Positions 1 through 5,515 are shown, numbered from the stretch's first letter. The stretch: 5,515 nt of DNA from Candidatus Zixiibacteriota bacterium (GCA_030588275.1 JAUUYJ010000181.1:1-5515), one strand, 5' to 3'. A program made the numbers and translations. The notes: generated from the sequence alone by a model not told the origin.

Positions 1-1110
1 CTCCAAGCCGGAATGCCGGTTCCCTCGGGTGAGATAGCGACGAATGTCGCCGATGCTGTCTCAATTGCGGAATCAATCGGTCGTCCGGTCATGGTCAAAG
101 CGCAGGTACATGTTGGTGGTCGAGGCAAGGCTGGCGGCGTAAAGTACGCAGAAAATGTTGAAGCTGTCCGTGTTTGGGCTCAGAAAATTCTGGGAATGGA
201 CATCAAGGGATTAACGGTTAAGAAAGTATTAATCACCGAGGCGGTCGAAATTGTTACCGAATGTTATGTCGGTATAATTCTCGATCGAGTGACCAAATGC
301 CCAGTGATAATGGTTTCAGCGGCTGGCGGAATTGATATTGAAGAGGTGGCTGCCAATACGCCGGAGAAAATCCATAAGCTGGCCGTTGATCCTATTCTCG
401 GTTTGAAGGATTATCAAGCTCGCGAACTGGCCTCAAAGCTTTATAAGGATATCAAGCTTATTCGTCAGGCCGCCAAAATTATTTCGCAATTGTATGATGT
501 TTATTGGAAGGCCGATGCCTCTTTGGTTGAGATAAATCCATTGATTACGACTCCCGATGGAAAAGTTCTGGCAATTGACGCCAAACTTAATGTCGATGAC
601 AATGCTCTTTATCGTCGCAAAGCGATTGCGGAGATGCGCGATTTAGATGCCGAAAATCCTGCCGAAATTGCGGCGCGCGAAGGCGATCTGTCGTTTGTCA
701 AACTTGATGGTAACATCGGCTGTTTGGTTAATGGAGCCGGGTTGGCTATGGCGACGATGGATCTGGTAAAGTATTATGGCGGTGATCCGGCCAACTTCCT
801 CGATATTGGCGGTTCCTCTAATCCGCAAAAAGTATTAACGGCGATGAGCATCATTCTTAGTGATCCCAATGTCCGTTCAATTCTGATAAATATTTTTGGT
901 GGCATTACCCGTTGCGACGACGTCGCCGCTGGAATTGTTATGGCTTATGAAGAGCTAAAACCGGAAATCCCAATTGTTGTTCGCTTAACCGGTACCAATG
1001 AAACCGAGGCCCGGAAGATTCTTAAGCAAGTAAATCTGAAATCGGCGGACACTCTTGATAATGTTGTCAAAGAAGCGATCAAACTCGCCAAGCTTGACGA
1101 GATTGGATAG
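1..1110 (+). CDS. sucC: Succinyl-CoA synthetase beta subunit (5' partial)
   Basis: Beta subunit of succinyl-CoA synthetase (ADP/GDP-forming), which binds the nucleotide and, with SucD, interconverts succinyl-CoA + NDP + Pi with succinate + NTP + CoA in the cytoplasm. The reading frame is open from base 1; the first visible residues (LQAGMPVPSG) align with about residue 13 of E. coli SucC, so roughly 12 residues are missing and the ATG at 13 is an internal Met. 369 residues are visible, giving about 381 in full against 388 in E. coli. An ATP-grasp domain fills the N-terminal half, with the GGRGKAGG loop at visible residues 39-46 and EINPL at about 177-181. The C-terminal CoA-ligase domain has NGAGLAM (from 244) and NIFGGITRC (from 297). 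NIFGGI favours SucC over malate-CoA ligase. The stop is 11 bases before sucD. ATP or GTP preference cannot be read from the sequence. Confidence 0.97.
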   Translation, partial: LQAGMPVPSGEIATNVADAVSIAESIGRPVMVKAQVHVGGRGKAGGVKYAENVEAVRVWAQKILGMDIKGLTVKKVLITEAVEIVTECYVGIILDRVTKCPVIMVSAAGGIDIEEVAANTPEKIHKLAVDPILGLKDYQARELASKLYKDIKLIRQAAKIISQLYDVYWKADASLVEINPLITTPDGKVLAIDAKLNVDDNALYRRKAIAEMRDLDAENPAEIAAREGDLSFVKLDGNIGCLVNGAGLAMATMDLVKYYGGDPANFLDIGGSSNPQKVLTAMSIILSDPNVRSILINIFGGITRCDDVAAGIVMAYEELKPEIPIVVRLTGTNETEARKILKQVNLKSADTLDNVVKEAIKLAKLDEIG

Positions 1111-1121
1111 GGGAGGATATT

Positions 1122-2108
1122 ATGAGTATATTTATTAATAAAAAGACGAAGGTGGTCGTCCAGGGTATTACCGGACGCGATGGATCGTTCCATGCCACTC
1201 AGATGAAAAAATACGGCACCAATATTGTTGGCGGAGTTACACCCGGTAAGGGTGGCACCAAGATGTCCGGAATCCCGGTATTTGATTCGGTCGCCGAGGC
1301 GGTTAAAGCAACCAAAGCCAATACCTCGGTTATTTATGTTCCGCCGCCGTTTGCAATTGATGCAATTTATGAAGCGGCCGATGCGGGTGTTTCATTGATC
1401 GTCTGTATCACCGAAGGTGTTCCGGCAAATGATATGATGAAAGTTTATAGGTACACCAAACATAGAGGGATCCGCCTGATAGGCCCCAACTGCCCAGGAT
1501 TAATTTCGACCGATCAATCCAAGGTAGGAATTATGCCGGGTAATATCTGTATCAAGGGGCCGGTTGGTGTTGTTTCACGCTCCGGAACTTTGACCTACGA
1601 AGCTATCTGGGCCTTGACCTGCGCCGGAATGGGTCAGACGACCTGTATCGGTATTGGCGGTGATCAGATTATCGGCACCAATTTCATTGATGTTCTTCAG
1701 GCATTTGAAGATGACAAGGCGACCAAAGCGGTTGTGATGATTGGCGAAATAGGTGGCAGCGATGAAGAAGAGGCGGCCAAATTTGTCAAAAATAAAATGA
1801 CCAAACCGGTTGTTGGTTTTATTGCCGGACGCACCGCTCCTCCCGGAAAGCGGATGGGTCATGCCGGTGCTATTATTTCCGGTGGTACGGGAACGGCTGA
1901 GGAGAAAGTTAAAGCTCTGGAAGCGGCTGGAATCCCAGTGGCGGCATCGCCGACACAATTACCTGTTTTGCTTAAAGAAAAAATGGATGAGTTGAAGAAA
2001 AAAGCCAAAGCATCCAAGAAGAAGGTTGTGAAAAAAACTGCCAAGCCAACAAAAAAAGTGGCGGCTAAAAAGGCAGTAAAGAAAACTTCAACAAAAAAGA
2101 AGAAATAA
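1122..2108 (+). CDS. sucD: Succinyl-CoA synthetase alpha subunit with lysine-rich C-terminal tail
   Basis: Alpha subunit of succinyl-CoA synthetase: binds CoA and carries the phosphohistidine intermediate. The N-terminal CoA-binding Rossmann domain has GITGRDGSFH (about 15-24) and GGVTPGKGG. GPNCPG, SRSGTLTYE, GIGGD and GEIGG follow in the family order. The catalytic His is H247 in GKRMGHAGA (E. coli H246). The start ATG is preceded by GGGAGG at 1111-1116 with ideal spacing, and MSIFINKKTKV matches the E. coli N-terminus. The family normally ends near residue 289; this protein runs on to 328 with a tail (292-328) containing 20 Lys in 37 residues and no acidic residue. The frame is unbroken, so the tail is a real part of the ORF and not an obvious frameshift product. 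The core function is certain; the role of the tail is unknown. Confidence 0.97.
   Translation: MSIFINKKTKVVVQGITGRDGSFHATQMKKYGTNIVGGVTPGKGGTKMSGIPVFDSVAEAVKATKANTSVIYVPPPFAIDAIYEAADAGVSLIVCITEGVPANDMMKVYRYTKHRGIRLIGPNCPGLISTDQSKVGIMPGNICIKGPVGVVSRSGTLTYEAIWALTCAGMGQTTCIGIGGDQIIGTNFIDVLQAFEDDKATKAVVMIGEIGGSDEEEAAKFVKNKMTKPVVGFIAGRTAPPGKRMGHAGAIISGGTGTAEEKVKALEAAGIPVAASPTQLPVLLKEKMDELKKKAKASKKKVVKKTAKPTKKVAAKKAVKKTSTKKKK
1995..2105 (+). other. Lysine-rich basic tail coding segment of SucD
   Basis: These bases encode SucD residues 292-328: 20 Lys, 6 Ala, 4 Val, 4 Thr, 2 Ser and 1 Pro, with Lys pairs recurring every few residues (KKVVKK, KKVAAKKAVKK). Composition and spacing resemble histone H1-like or HupB-like basic tails, which are disordered and bind nucleic acid. 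Lys codons are mixed (11 AAA, 9 AAG), so this is not a simple tandem DNA repeat. Seen directly: the composition. Inferred: disorder and polyanion binding. Similar tails can also be neutral appendages. Confidence 0.85.
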
Positions 2109-2116
2109 ATAAACAT

Positions 2117-2126
2117 TAAACGTTTA
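2117..2126. promoter_or_regulatory. Perfect 10-base palindrome TAAACGTTTA in the sucD-korD gap
   Basis: TAAACGTTTA is a perfect inverted repeat in the only sizeable gap of the cluster. An overlapping alternative pairing, ATAAAC (2109-2114) with GTTTAT (2122-2127), would give a 6-bp stem with a 7-base loop. It could be an operator half-site pair, a weak mRNA stem or chance in AT-rich DNA. No regulator can be named. Confidence 0.25.
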
Positions 2127-2132
2127 TGATAG

Positions 2133-2145
2133 TCTCCAAAGGAGA
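2133..2145 (+). promoter_or_regulatory. korD Shine-Dalgarno within a small hairpin
   Basis: AAAGGAG at 2138-2144 is a strong ribosome binding site, 7 bases before the korD ATG, and it decides that start. TCTCC at 2133-2137 is the exact complement of GGAGA at 2141-2145, with AAA as the loop, so the site could fold on itself. A 5-bp stem with a 3-base loop is only marginally stable; any effect on korD translation is inference. Confidence 0.5.
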
Positions 2146-2151
2146 ATTAGC

Positions 2152-2463
2152 ATGACCGATAAAGATCCGAAATCTGAGGGGAAAACAAAGGAACCGAAGG
2201 TTTCGGGAACAACCGAACCGCAGGTGGCAGTCGATGCCAAACCTGCCAGGAAGAAATATAAATATGACGGGAAAACCCCGCCACTGAATATATTTCTACA
2301 CTGGTGCAAAGCTTGTAATCTTTGTATCGCCTTTTGCCCAACCAAAGTGCTGGAACCTGATCGCGATGGCAAACCGATTATAGCTCATCCAGAATTATGT
2401 ACACAATGTGAAATCTGCTGGGTTCATTGCCCGGATTTTGCAATAACCTCTACATTTAAGTAA
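2152..2463 (+). CDS. korD: 2-oxoglutarate:ferredoxin oxidoreductase delta subunit (2[4Fe-4S] ferredoxin)
   Basis: Small ferredoxin-like subunit that passes electrons between the TPP-bearing catalytic subunits and external ferredoxin. At 103 residues it has two classic CxxCxxCxxxCP motifs: Cys 52, 55, 58, 62 (WCKACNLCIAFCP) and Cys 83, 86, 89, 93 (LCTQCEICWVHCP), enough for two [4Fe-4S] clusters. Residues 1-41 form a charged, Pro- and Lys-containing extension (10 Lys, 7 Asp/Glu), probably disordered. The ATG has a strong Shine-Dalgarno. The gene starts the kor block, and korA begins 12 bases after its stop. The delta-alpha-beta-gamma order matches H. pylori oorDABC. The ferredoxin fold is certain from the cysteines; naming it KorD, not a pyruvate or branched-chain enzyme delta subunit, depends on the neighbours. 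Confidence 0.93.
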   Translation: MTDKDPKSEGKTKEPKVSGTTEPQVAVDAKPARKKYKYDGKTPPLNIFLHWCKACNLCIAFCPTKVLEPDRDGKPIIAHPELCTQCEICWVHCPDFAITSTFK

Positions 2464-2475
2464 TGGAGTAGGATA

Positions 2476-3621
2476 ATGAACAGTAAGAATTCCAAAGCAA
2501 GGCTCTTGCAGGGTAACGAAGCCTGTATGCTCGGTGCTTTATACGCCGGAGTCGAGTTTTTTGGGGGCTATCCGATTACTCCATCAACCGAAATCGCCGA
2601 GGGAATGGCTCGTGAGATGCCAAAACGAGGCGGTAAGTTTATCCAGATGGAGGATGAGATCGCTTCCATGGCGGCGATTATTGGTGCTTCCAATGCCGGT
2701 TGTAAATCAATGACGGCAACTTCAGGACCCGGCTTTTCTTTGATGCAGGAGAATCTCGGTTATGCCTATATGACCGAAACTCCATGCGTTGTTATTAATG
2801 TACAGCGCGGTGGCCCGTCAACCGGATTACCGACTAAAATAGGGCAGGGTGATACGATGCAGGCTCGTTGGGGAACACACGGTGATTATACATCGATTAC
2901 AGTTGCACCTTCGTCGGTCGAAGGCTGTTTTTATGAAACGGTCAGAGCATTTAATCTGGCGGAACGTTTTCGCACCCCGATTATTGTTCTTCTTGATGAA
3001 GTCCTTGGACATATGCGCGAAATGATGGTGATTCCGGAAGAGGGTGAAATCGAAGTTATGAAGCGCCACCGACCGGATGTGCCGAGTGAATGGTATCGCC
3101 ATTTTGAGATCACTCCCAGTCTGGTCAGTCCGATGGCATCATTTGGTCAGGGATATCGCTACAATGTTTCAGGTTTGACTCATGATCAGGATGGTTTCCC
3201 AACGGCGAAGCCAAAAGAGATTCTTGATAAGCTGAATAAACTCCGGAACAAGATTGTACGTTACTCTGATGAGATCGTCAAGCTCAGAACGGAGAAGATG
3301 GAAGATGCTCATATTGCTGTCTTTTCTTATGGTACTGTGGCGCGGACAGCGTTTCAGGCGGTCAAAATGGCCCGCGAACGTCGCATCAAAGTTGGTGCCA
3401 TCCAGCCGTTAACGATCTGGCCATTTCCTGATGAACAACTTCGGGATATGTTAAAAAATGTCAGAAAAGTGATCGTGGCTGAGCTGAATATGGGTCAGTT
3501 AGTTCACGAAATTCGAAGAATTGCTCCTCGGCATACAGAAGTTATACCATTGCAAAGGTATGATGGTAATGTCATGACACCTTCGGAGATATTTGACAAA
3601 ATCAGAGAGGTGGTGAAATAA
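2476..3621 (+). CDS. korA: 2-oxoglutarate:ferredoxin oxidoreductase alpha subunit
   Basis: Alpha subunit of a four-subunit 2-oxoacid:ferredoxin oxidoreductase, which converts 2-oxoglutarate + CoA + oxidised ferredoxin to succinyl-CoA + CO2 + reduced ferredoxin, reversibly. The N-terminal TPP pyrimidine-binding domain has GGYPITPSTE (30-39), the acidic segment QMEDEIAS (57-64, where the TPP-activating Glu is expected), ATSGPG (81-86) and RGGPSTGLPT (111-120). The C-terminal transketolase-like domain II starts near 279 (HIAVFSYGTVAR) and has QPLTIWPFP and AELNMGQ (335-341). Its 381 residues are the usual length. GGAG at 2465-2468 is the ribosome site, 7 bases before the ATG. The stop overlaps the korB start by one base. 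KorA and the branched-chain VorB subunits share these motifs; the adjacent sucCD genes favour 2-oxoglutarate. Confidence 0.92.
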   Translation: MNSKNSKARLLQGNEACMLGALYAGVEFFGGYPITPSTEIAEGMAREMPKRGGKFIQMEDEIASMAAIIGASNAGCKSMTATSGPGFSLMQENLGYAYMTETPCVVINVQRGGPSTGLPTKIGQGDTMQARWGTHGDYTSITVAPSSVEGCFYETVRAFNLAERFRTPIIVLLDEVLGHMREMMVIPEEGEIEVMKRHRPDVPSEWYRHFEITPSLVSPMASFGQGYRYNVSGLTHDQDGFPTAKPKEILDKLNKLRNKIVRYSDEIVKLRTEKMEDAHIAVFSYGTVARTAFQAVKMARERRIKVGAIQPLTIWPFPDEQLRDMLKNVRKVIVAELNMGQLVHEIRRIAPRHTEVIPLQRYDGNVMTPSEIFDKIREVVK

Positions 3622-3623
3622 TG
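3604..3623 (+). promoter_or_regulatory. korA/korB coupled stop-start (TAATG) with ribosome site
   Basis: The korA stop TAA (3619-3621) shares its last A with the korB ATG. AGAGAGGTGG (3604-3613), inside the korA end, provides the ribosome site. A terminating ribosome could restart directly, which would keep alpha and beta subunits near equal amounts (inference). Confidence 0.7.
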
Positions 3624-4466
3624 GCTACAGATACTCTACAATCGGAAAGAATTCATCATTATCTGCGACCTAAAAAGTCATTTCCAAATGTCTGGTGCGC
3701 CGGATGCGGAAACGGTATTGTTATGGGTGCTTTGATAAGAGCAATTGATCATCTTGGTCTTGATAAGGATAATGTGGTTGTTGTCTCCGGAATCGGGTGC
3801 TCCAGTCGGATGCCAGTTTATCTTGATTTTAATACCCTTCATACTACCCATGGGCGGGCACTTGCTTTTGCCACCGGTGTGAAGTTGGCCAAGCCTAATT
3901 TAAAAGTAATTGTCATAACCGGCGATGGTGATGCTCTGGCAATCGGAGGCAATCATTTTATTCATGCTTGTCGTCGCAATATTGATATTACAACAATATT
4001 GATTGATAACAAGATCTATGGAATGACCGGCGGGCAGTTTGCTCCGACCACTCCGGGAGGAAAGATAGCGACGACGGCACCATACGGCAATTATGAGAAA
4101 CAATTTGATCCGGTGCAGCTTGCTATTGGTTCAGGTGCATCATACGTTGCTCGCGGAACGGTCTATCATGTGGCACCGCTGGAACGAATGATTATTGGCG
4201 GAATTCAGAAAAAGGGATTTGCGCTGATTGATACTATTTCAAATTGCCACACCTATTATGGCCGTTTTAATAAAGAAGGCGATGCGGTGGCAATGATAAA
4301 TGATATTAAAAAACAGGCTGTTTCGGTTAAGATGGCAGCGACGATGTCTGAGGATAAATTACAAGGCAAGTTTCTGACCGGAGTAATTCATGAAACAGAT
4401 GCGACTGAATTCTGTGATGAATATCAGGCGATGTGTGAGCGTGTTCTTGCGAAGGGGGGTAAATAA
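3621..4466 (+). CDS. korB: 2-oxoglutarate:ferredoxin oxidoreductase beta subunit
   Basis: Beta subunit; holds the TPP diphosphate, Mg2+ and the proximal [4Fe-4S] cluster. WCAGCGNG gives Cys 26 and 29, GIGCSSR gives Cys 60, and SNCHTYYGR gives Cys 209: the four-cysteine pattern of the cluster in this family. The TPP/Mg motif is GDGDALAIGGNH (101-112), followed by DNKIYGMTGGQFAPTTP (129-145). HTTHGRALAFATGVKLA (74-90) is also typical. In the archaeal two-subunit enzyme a Lys three residues after the third Cys has been tied to substrate binding; here that position is Arg 63, which could contact a carboxylate (inference from memory of the alignment). Length is 281, usual for the family. It is coupled by one-base overlaps to korA and korC. 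With the alpha subunit it forms the active site, so the pair carries the chemistry of the complex. Confidence 0.94.
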   Translation: MATDTLQSERIHHYLRPKKSFPNVWCAGCGNGIVMGALIRAIDHLGLDKDNVVVVSGIGCSSRMPVYLDFNTLHTTHGRALAFATGVKLAKPNLKVIVITGDGDALAIGGNHFIHACRRNIDITTILIDNKIYGMTGGQFAPTTPGGKIATTAPYGNYEKQFDPVQLAIGSGASYVARGTVYHVAPLERMIIGGIQKKGFALIDTISNCHTYYGRFNKEGDAVAMINDIKKQAVSVKMAATMSEDKLQGKFLTGVIHETDATEFCDEYQAMCERVLAKGGK

Positions 4467-4468
4467 TG
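4452..4468 (+). promoter_or_regulatory. korB/korC coupled stop-start (TAATG) with ribosome site
   Basis: A second TAATG junction: korB stop TAA at 4464-4466 shares its last A with the korC ATG. AAGGGGGG (4452-4459) lies 6 bases upstream. The same arrangement as at korA/korB suggests co-ordinated synthesis of the three catalytic subunits. Confidence 0.7.
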
Positions 4469-5059
4469 GCTGCTTCCAGTAAACCTAAACAGAATAAGAA
4501 GAATAATAAGAAATCACAAGACGATCGTTATGAAATTCGTCTTTCCGGTTCCGGTGGACAGGGACTGATTTTAGCCGGAGTAATTTTGGCTGAAGCGATT
4601 GGTGTCGGCGATGGCAAAAATGTTGTCCAGACGCAATCGTACGGTCCCGAAGCGAGGGGAGGTGCCAGTCGTGCCGATCTGGTTATTTCGGATGGGGAAA
4701 TTTATTACCCCAAGAGTATGAAACTTGACCTGCTATTGGCCCTGACCCAGGAAGCGTGCGATACTTATTATCCTGATATGAAAGAGCGTGGACTTCTGGT
4801 TGTCGATTCCAATATGGTAACTCAGATCCCAACCAAGAATTATTATGGTTTTCCGTTTAGCCGTCTGGCTCGAGAAGAGATCGGTCACGTAATGGTAGCC
4901 AATGTAATCGCGATGGGTGCAATTGCCGAGTTAACTGGAATTGTGTCGATGGCGTCGATCAAAGAGGCTGTTTTATCTCGAGCGCCAAAAGGGACCGAAG
5001 AGAAAAATTCCAGGGCTCTTGAGTTGGGTGCCAAGGTTGCCAGAGCAGCCAAGAAATAA
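4466..5059 (+). CDS. korC: 2-oxoglutarate:ferredoxin oxidoreductase gamma subunit
   Basis: Gamma subunit (pyruvate/ketoisovalerate oxidoreductase catalytic-domain family), the part of the complex associated with CoA binding and assembly. The glycine-rich SGSGGQG (27-33) opens the Rossmann-like domain, followed by TQSYGPEARGGASRADLVIS (56-75), the family signature, and by ANVIAMGAIAELTG in the C-terminal third. It has 197 residues, slightly longer than the roughly 180-190 usual, because of a Lys/Asn-rich N-terminal stretch (6 Lys in residues 6-16) before the domain begins near 22. The start is supported by the overlapping TAATG junction and AAGGGGGG ribosome site, so this extension is probably translated. 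The next good Met is well inside the conserved domain. Last subunit of the kor block; ndk follows after 20 bases. Confidence 0.93.
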   Translation: MAASSKPKQNKKNNKKSQDDRYEIRLSGSGGQGLILAGVILAEAIGVGDGKNVVQTQSYGPEARGGASRADLVISDGEIYYPKSMKLDLLLALTQEACDTYYPDMKERGLLVVDSNMVTQIPTKNYYGFPFSRLAREEIGHVMVANVIAMGAIAELTGIVSMASIKEAVLSRAPKGTEEKNSRALELGAKVARAAKK

Positions 5060-5067
5060 TAACTGCT

Positions 5068-5074
5068 TTTGGAG
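5068..5074 (+). promoter_or_regulatory. ndk ribosome binding site
   Basis: TTTGGAG lies 5 bases before the ndk ATG (5080) and fixes that start, in agreement with the conserved Ndk N-terminus. No promoter or terminator is visible in the 20-base korC-ndk gap, so ndk probably shares the kor transcript. Confidence 0.65.
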
Positions 5075-5079
5075 ATTGA

Positions 5080-5478
5080 ATGGAAAACACTTTATTAATA
5101 GTAAAACCGGATGCTTTCAAAAGGAAGCTGGTTGGCAATATAATAAATCGTCTGGAACGGGCCGGTTTTGATGTTCTTGATATTAAATTGGTTCAGTTGA
5201 CGCAGGATTTGGCCCGGAAGTTTTACGCGGTGCATGCGGATAAACCATTTATTGATGAGCTGGTTGAATTTATGTGTTCATCACCAGTAGTCCCGATAAA
5301 ACTTGGTAAGGCCAACGCTGTTGCCGATCTGAGAATCCTTATTGGTGCAACCAATCCAAACGAAGCTGCCTGCGGCACTCTGAGGCAGGAGATCGCACTG
5401 GATGTTCAACAAAATTCAGTGCATGCCTCTGACTCGCCGGAGAATGCGGCGATAGAACTCGCCTTTTTCTTTGGATAA
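5080..5478 (+). CDS. ndk: Nucleoside diphosphate kinase
   Basis: Transfers the gamma phosphate from one nucleoside triphosphate to another diphosphate through a phosphohistidine. The active-site set is complete: K9 in LLIVKPDAF, Y49, R85 in LRILIGATNP, T91, R102, N112 and the catalytic H115 in NSVHASDSPE, with E126 near the end. HASD replaces the more common HGSD, a variation also found in other lineages. At 132 residues it is a short Ndk, ending just after AFFFG, where many bacterial forms run 6-10 residues further. All catalytic residues precede the end, so this should be active. Known bacterial Ndk proteins can associate with succinyl-CoA synthetase; location with sucCD suggests it converts GTP made by SucCD into ATP or the reverse (inference). 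Confidence 0.96.
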   Translation: MENTLLIVKPDAFKRKLVGNIINRLERAGFDVLDIKLVQLTQDLARKFYAVHADKPFIDELVEFMCSSPVVPIKLGKANAVADLRILIGATNPNEAACGTLRQEIALDVQQNSVHASDSPENAAIELAFFFG

Positions 5479-5484
5479 AGAAAA
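5465..5484 (+). other. AT-rich inverted repeat across the ndk stop codon
   Basis: TTTTCTTT (5465-5472) and AAAGAAAA (5477-5484) are exact complements around a GGAT loop, spanning the ndk stop (5476-5478). The stem has one G:C pair, so it is weak, and the following T-rich stretch is interrupted. It might be a weak 3' end structure, but it does not meet the usual standard for an intrinsic terminator. Nothing else can be supported in 5479-5515. Confidence 0.25.
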
Positions 5485-5515
5485 TGCTTGTTTCTATTTG
5501 TTATGGCGAAGACAA

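Noticed and set aside
13..15. ATG at 13 as the true start of sucC
   Set aside because: The frame is open to base 1 and the residues before this Met (LQAG) match conserved SucC sequence; the real start lies about 36 bases upstream of the window.
1575..1958. 127-codon open frame on the minus strand
   Set aside because: It lies wholly antisense to conserved sucD, shows no recognisable motif or family, and is explained as a shadow of the sucD codons.
1..2108. Malate-CoA ligase (MtkAB) instead of SucCD
   Set aside because: The beta subunit has the SucC-type NIFGGI motif and the alpha subunit matches SucD closely throughout, and the kor neighbours fit succinyl-CoA metabolism.
1859..2116. Phe-rich minus-strand frame resembling a membrane segment
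   Set aside because: The Phe run is the reverse complement of the Lys codons in the SucD tail, not an independent gene.
2125..2130. TATGAT as a -10 promoter element for korD
   Set aside because: No acceptable -35 element sits 16-18 bases upstream; AT-rich DNA gives such hexamers often.
4941..5171. 76-codon plus-strand frame bridging korC and ndk
   Set aside because: It overlaps two conserved genes in another frame, has no ribosome site, and its sequence is not recognisable.
5484..5515. Start of a further gene at ATG 5484 or ATG 5503
   Set aside because: Neither has a convincing ribosome site and only about 4-10 codons are visible, too few to recognise.
1..5515. CRISPR array, insertion sequence, tRNA, prophage or defence system
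   Set aside because: Nearly all of the window is conserved metabolic coding sequence; no direct repeat arrays, transposase, terminal repeats or tRNA-like segment were seen.

Overview
The window is a single, tightly packed, same-strand (+) gene cluster of central carbon and energy metabolism. It contains seven protein genes and no visible mobile element, CRISPR array, rRNA or tRNA. The order is sucC (5' end cut by the window edge), sucD, korD, korA, korB, korC, ndk. Gaps between genes are 43 bases at most, and two junctions overlap by one base (TAATG), so the seven genes are probably transcribed together as one operon or part of one.

Region by region: 1-1110 is the beta subunit of succinyl-CoA synthetase. 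1122-2108 is its alpha subunit, carrying an unusual C-terminal lysine-rich tail. 2109-2151 is the longest gap in the cluster and holds a 10-base palindrome and a small hairpin containing the korD ribosome binding site. 2152-5059 encodes a four-subunit 2-oxoacid:ferredoxin oxidoreductase in the order delta (2[4Fe-4S] ferredoxin), alpha, beta, gamma, the same order as the known oorDABC genes of Helicobacter pylori. 5080-5478 is nucleoside diphosphate kinase. The last 37 bases hold no gene that can be supported.

How the genes work together: KorDABC interconverts 2-oxoglutarate + CoA with succinyl-CoA + CO2, using ferredoxin as electron carrier. SucCD interconverts succinyl-CoA with succinate + CoA, coupled to NTP formation or use. 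Ndk spreads the terminal phosphate between GTP and ATP pools. Together they form a reversible segment of the TCA cycle that could run oxidatively or reductively. The 2-oxoglutarate assignment rests mainly on the sucCD context and on family motifs, not on a residue proven to set specificity.

Organism: a bacterium, judging by strong Shine-Dalgarno sequences, bacterial-type SucCD and operon packing. Base composition looks moderate (GC roughly in the mid-40s percent by eye). A ferredoxin-linked enzyme in this position suggests an anaerobic, microaerophilic or deep-branching lineage. Phyla such as Zixibacteria or other FCB-group or deltaproteobacteria-like lineages are possible, but the sequence alone does not settle this. 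I see no wholly new system. The most unusual things are the SucD basic tail and the structured sucD-korD gap.
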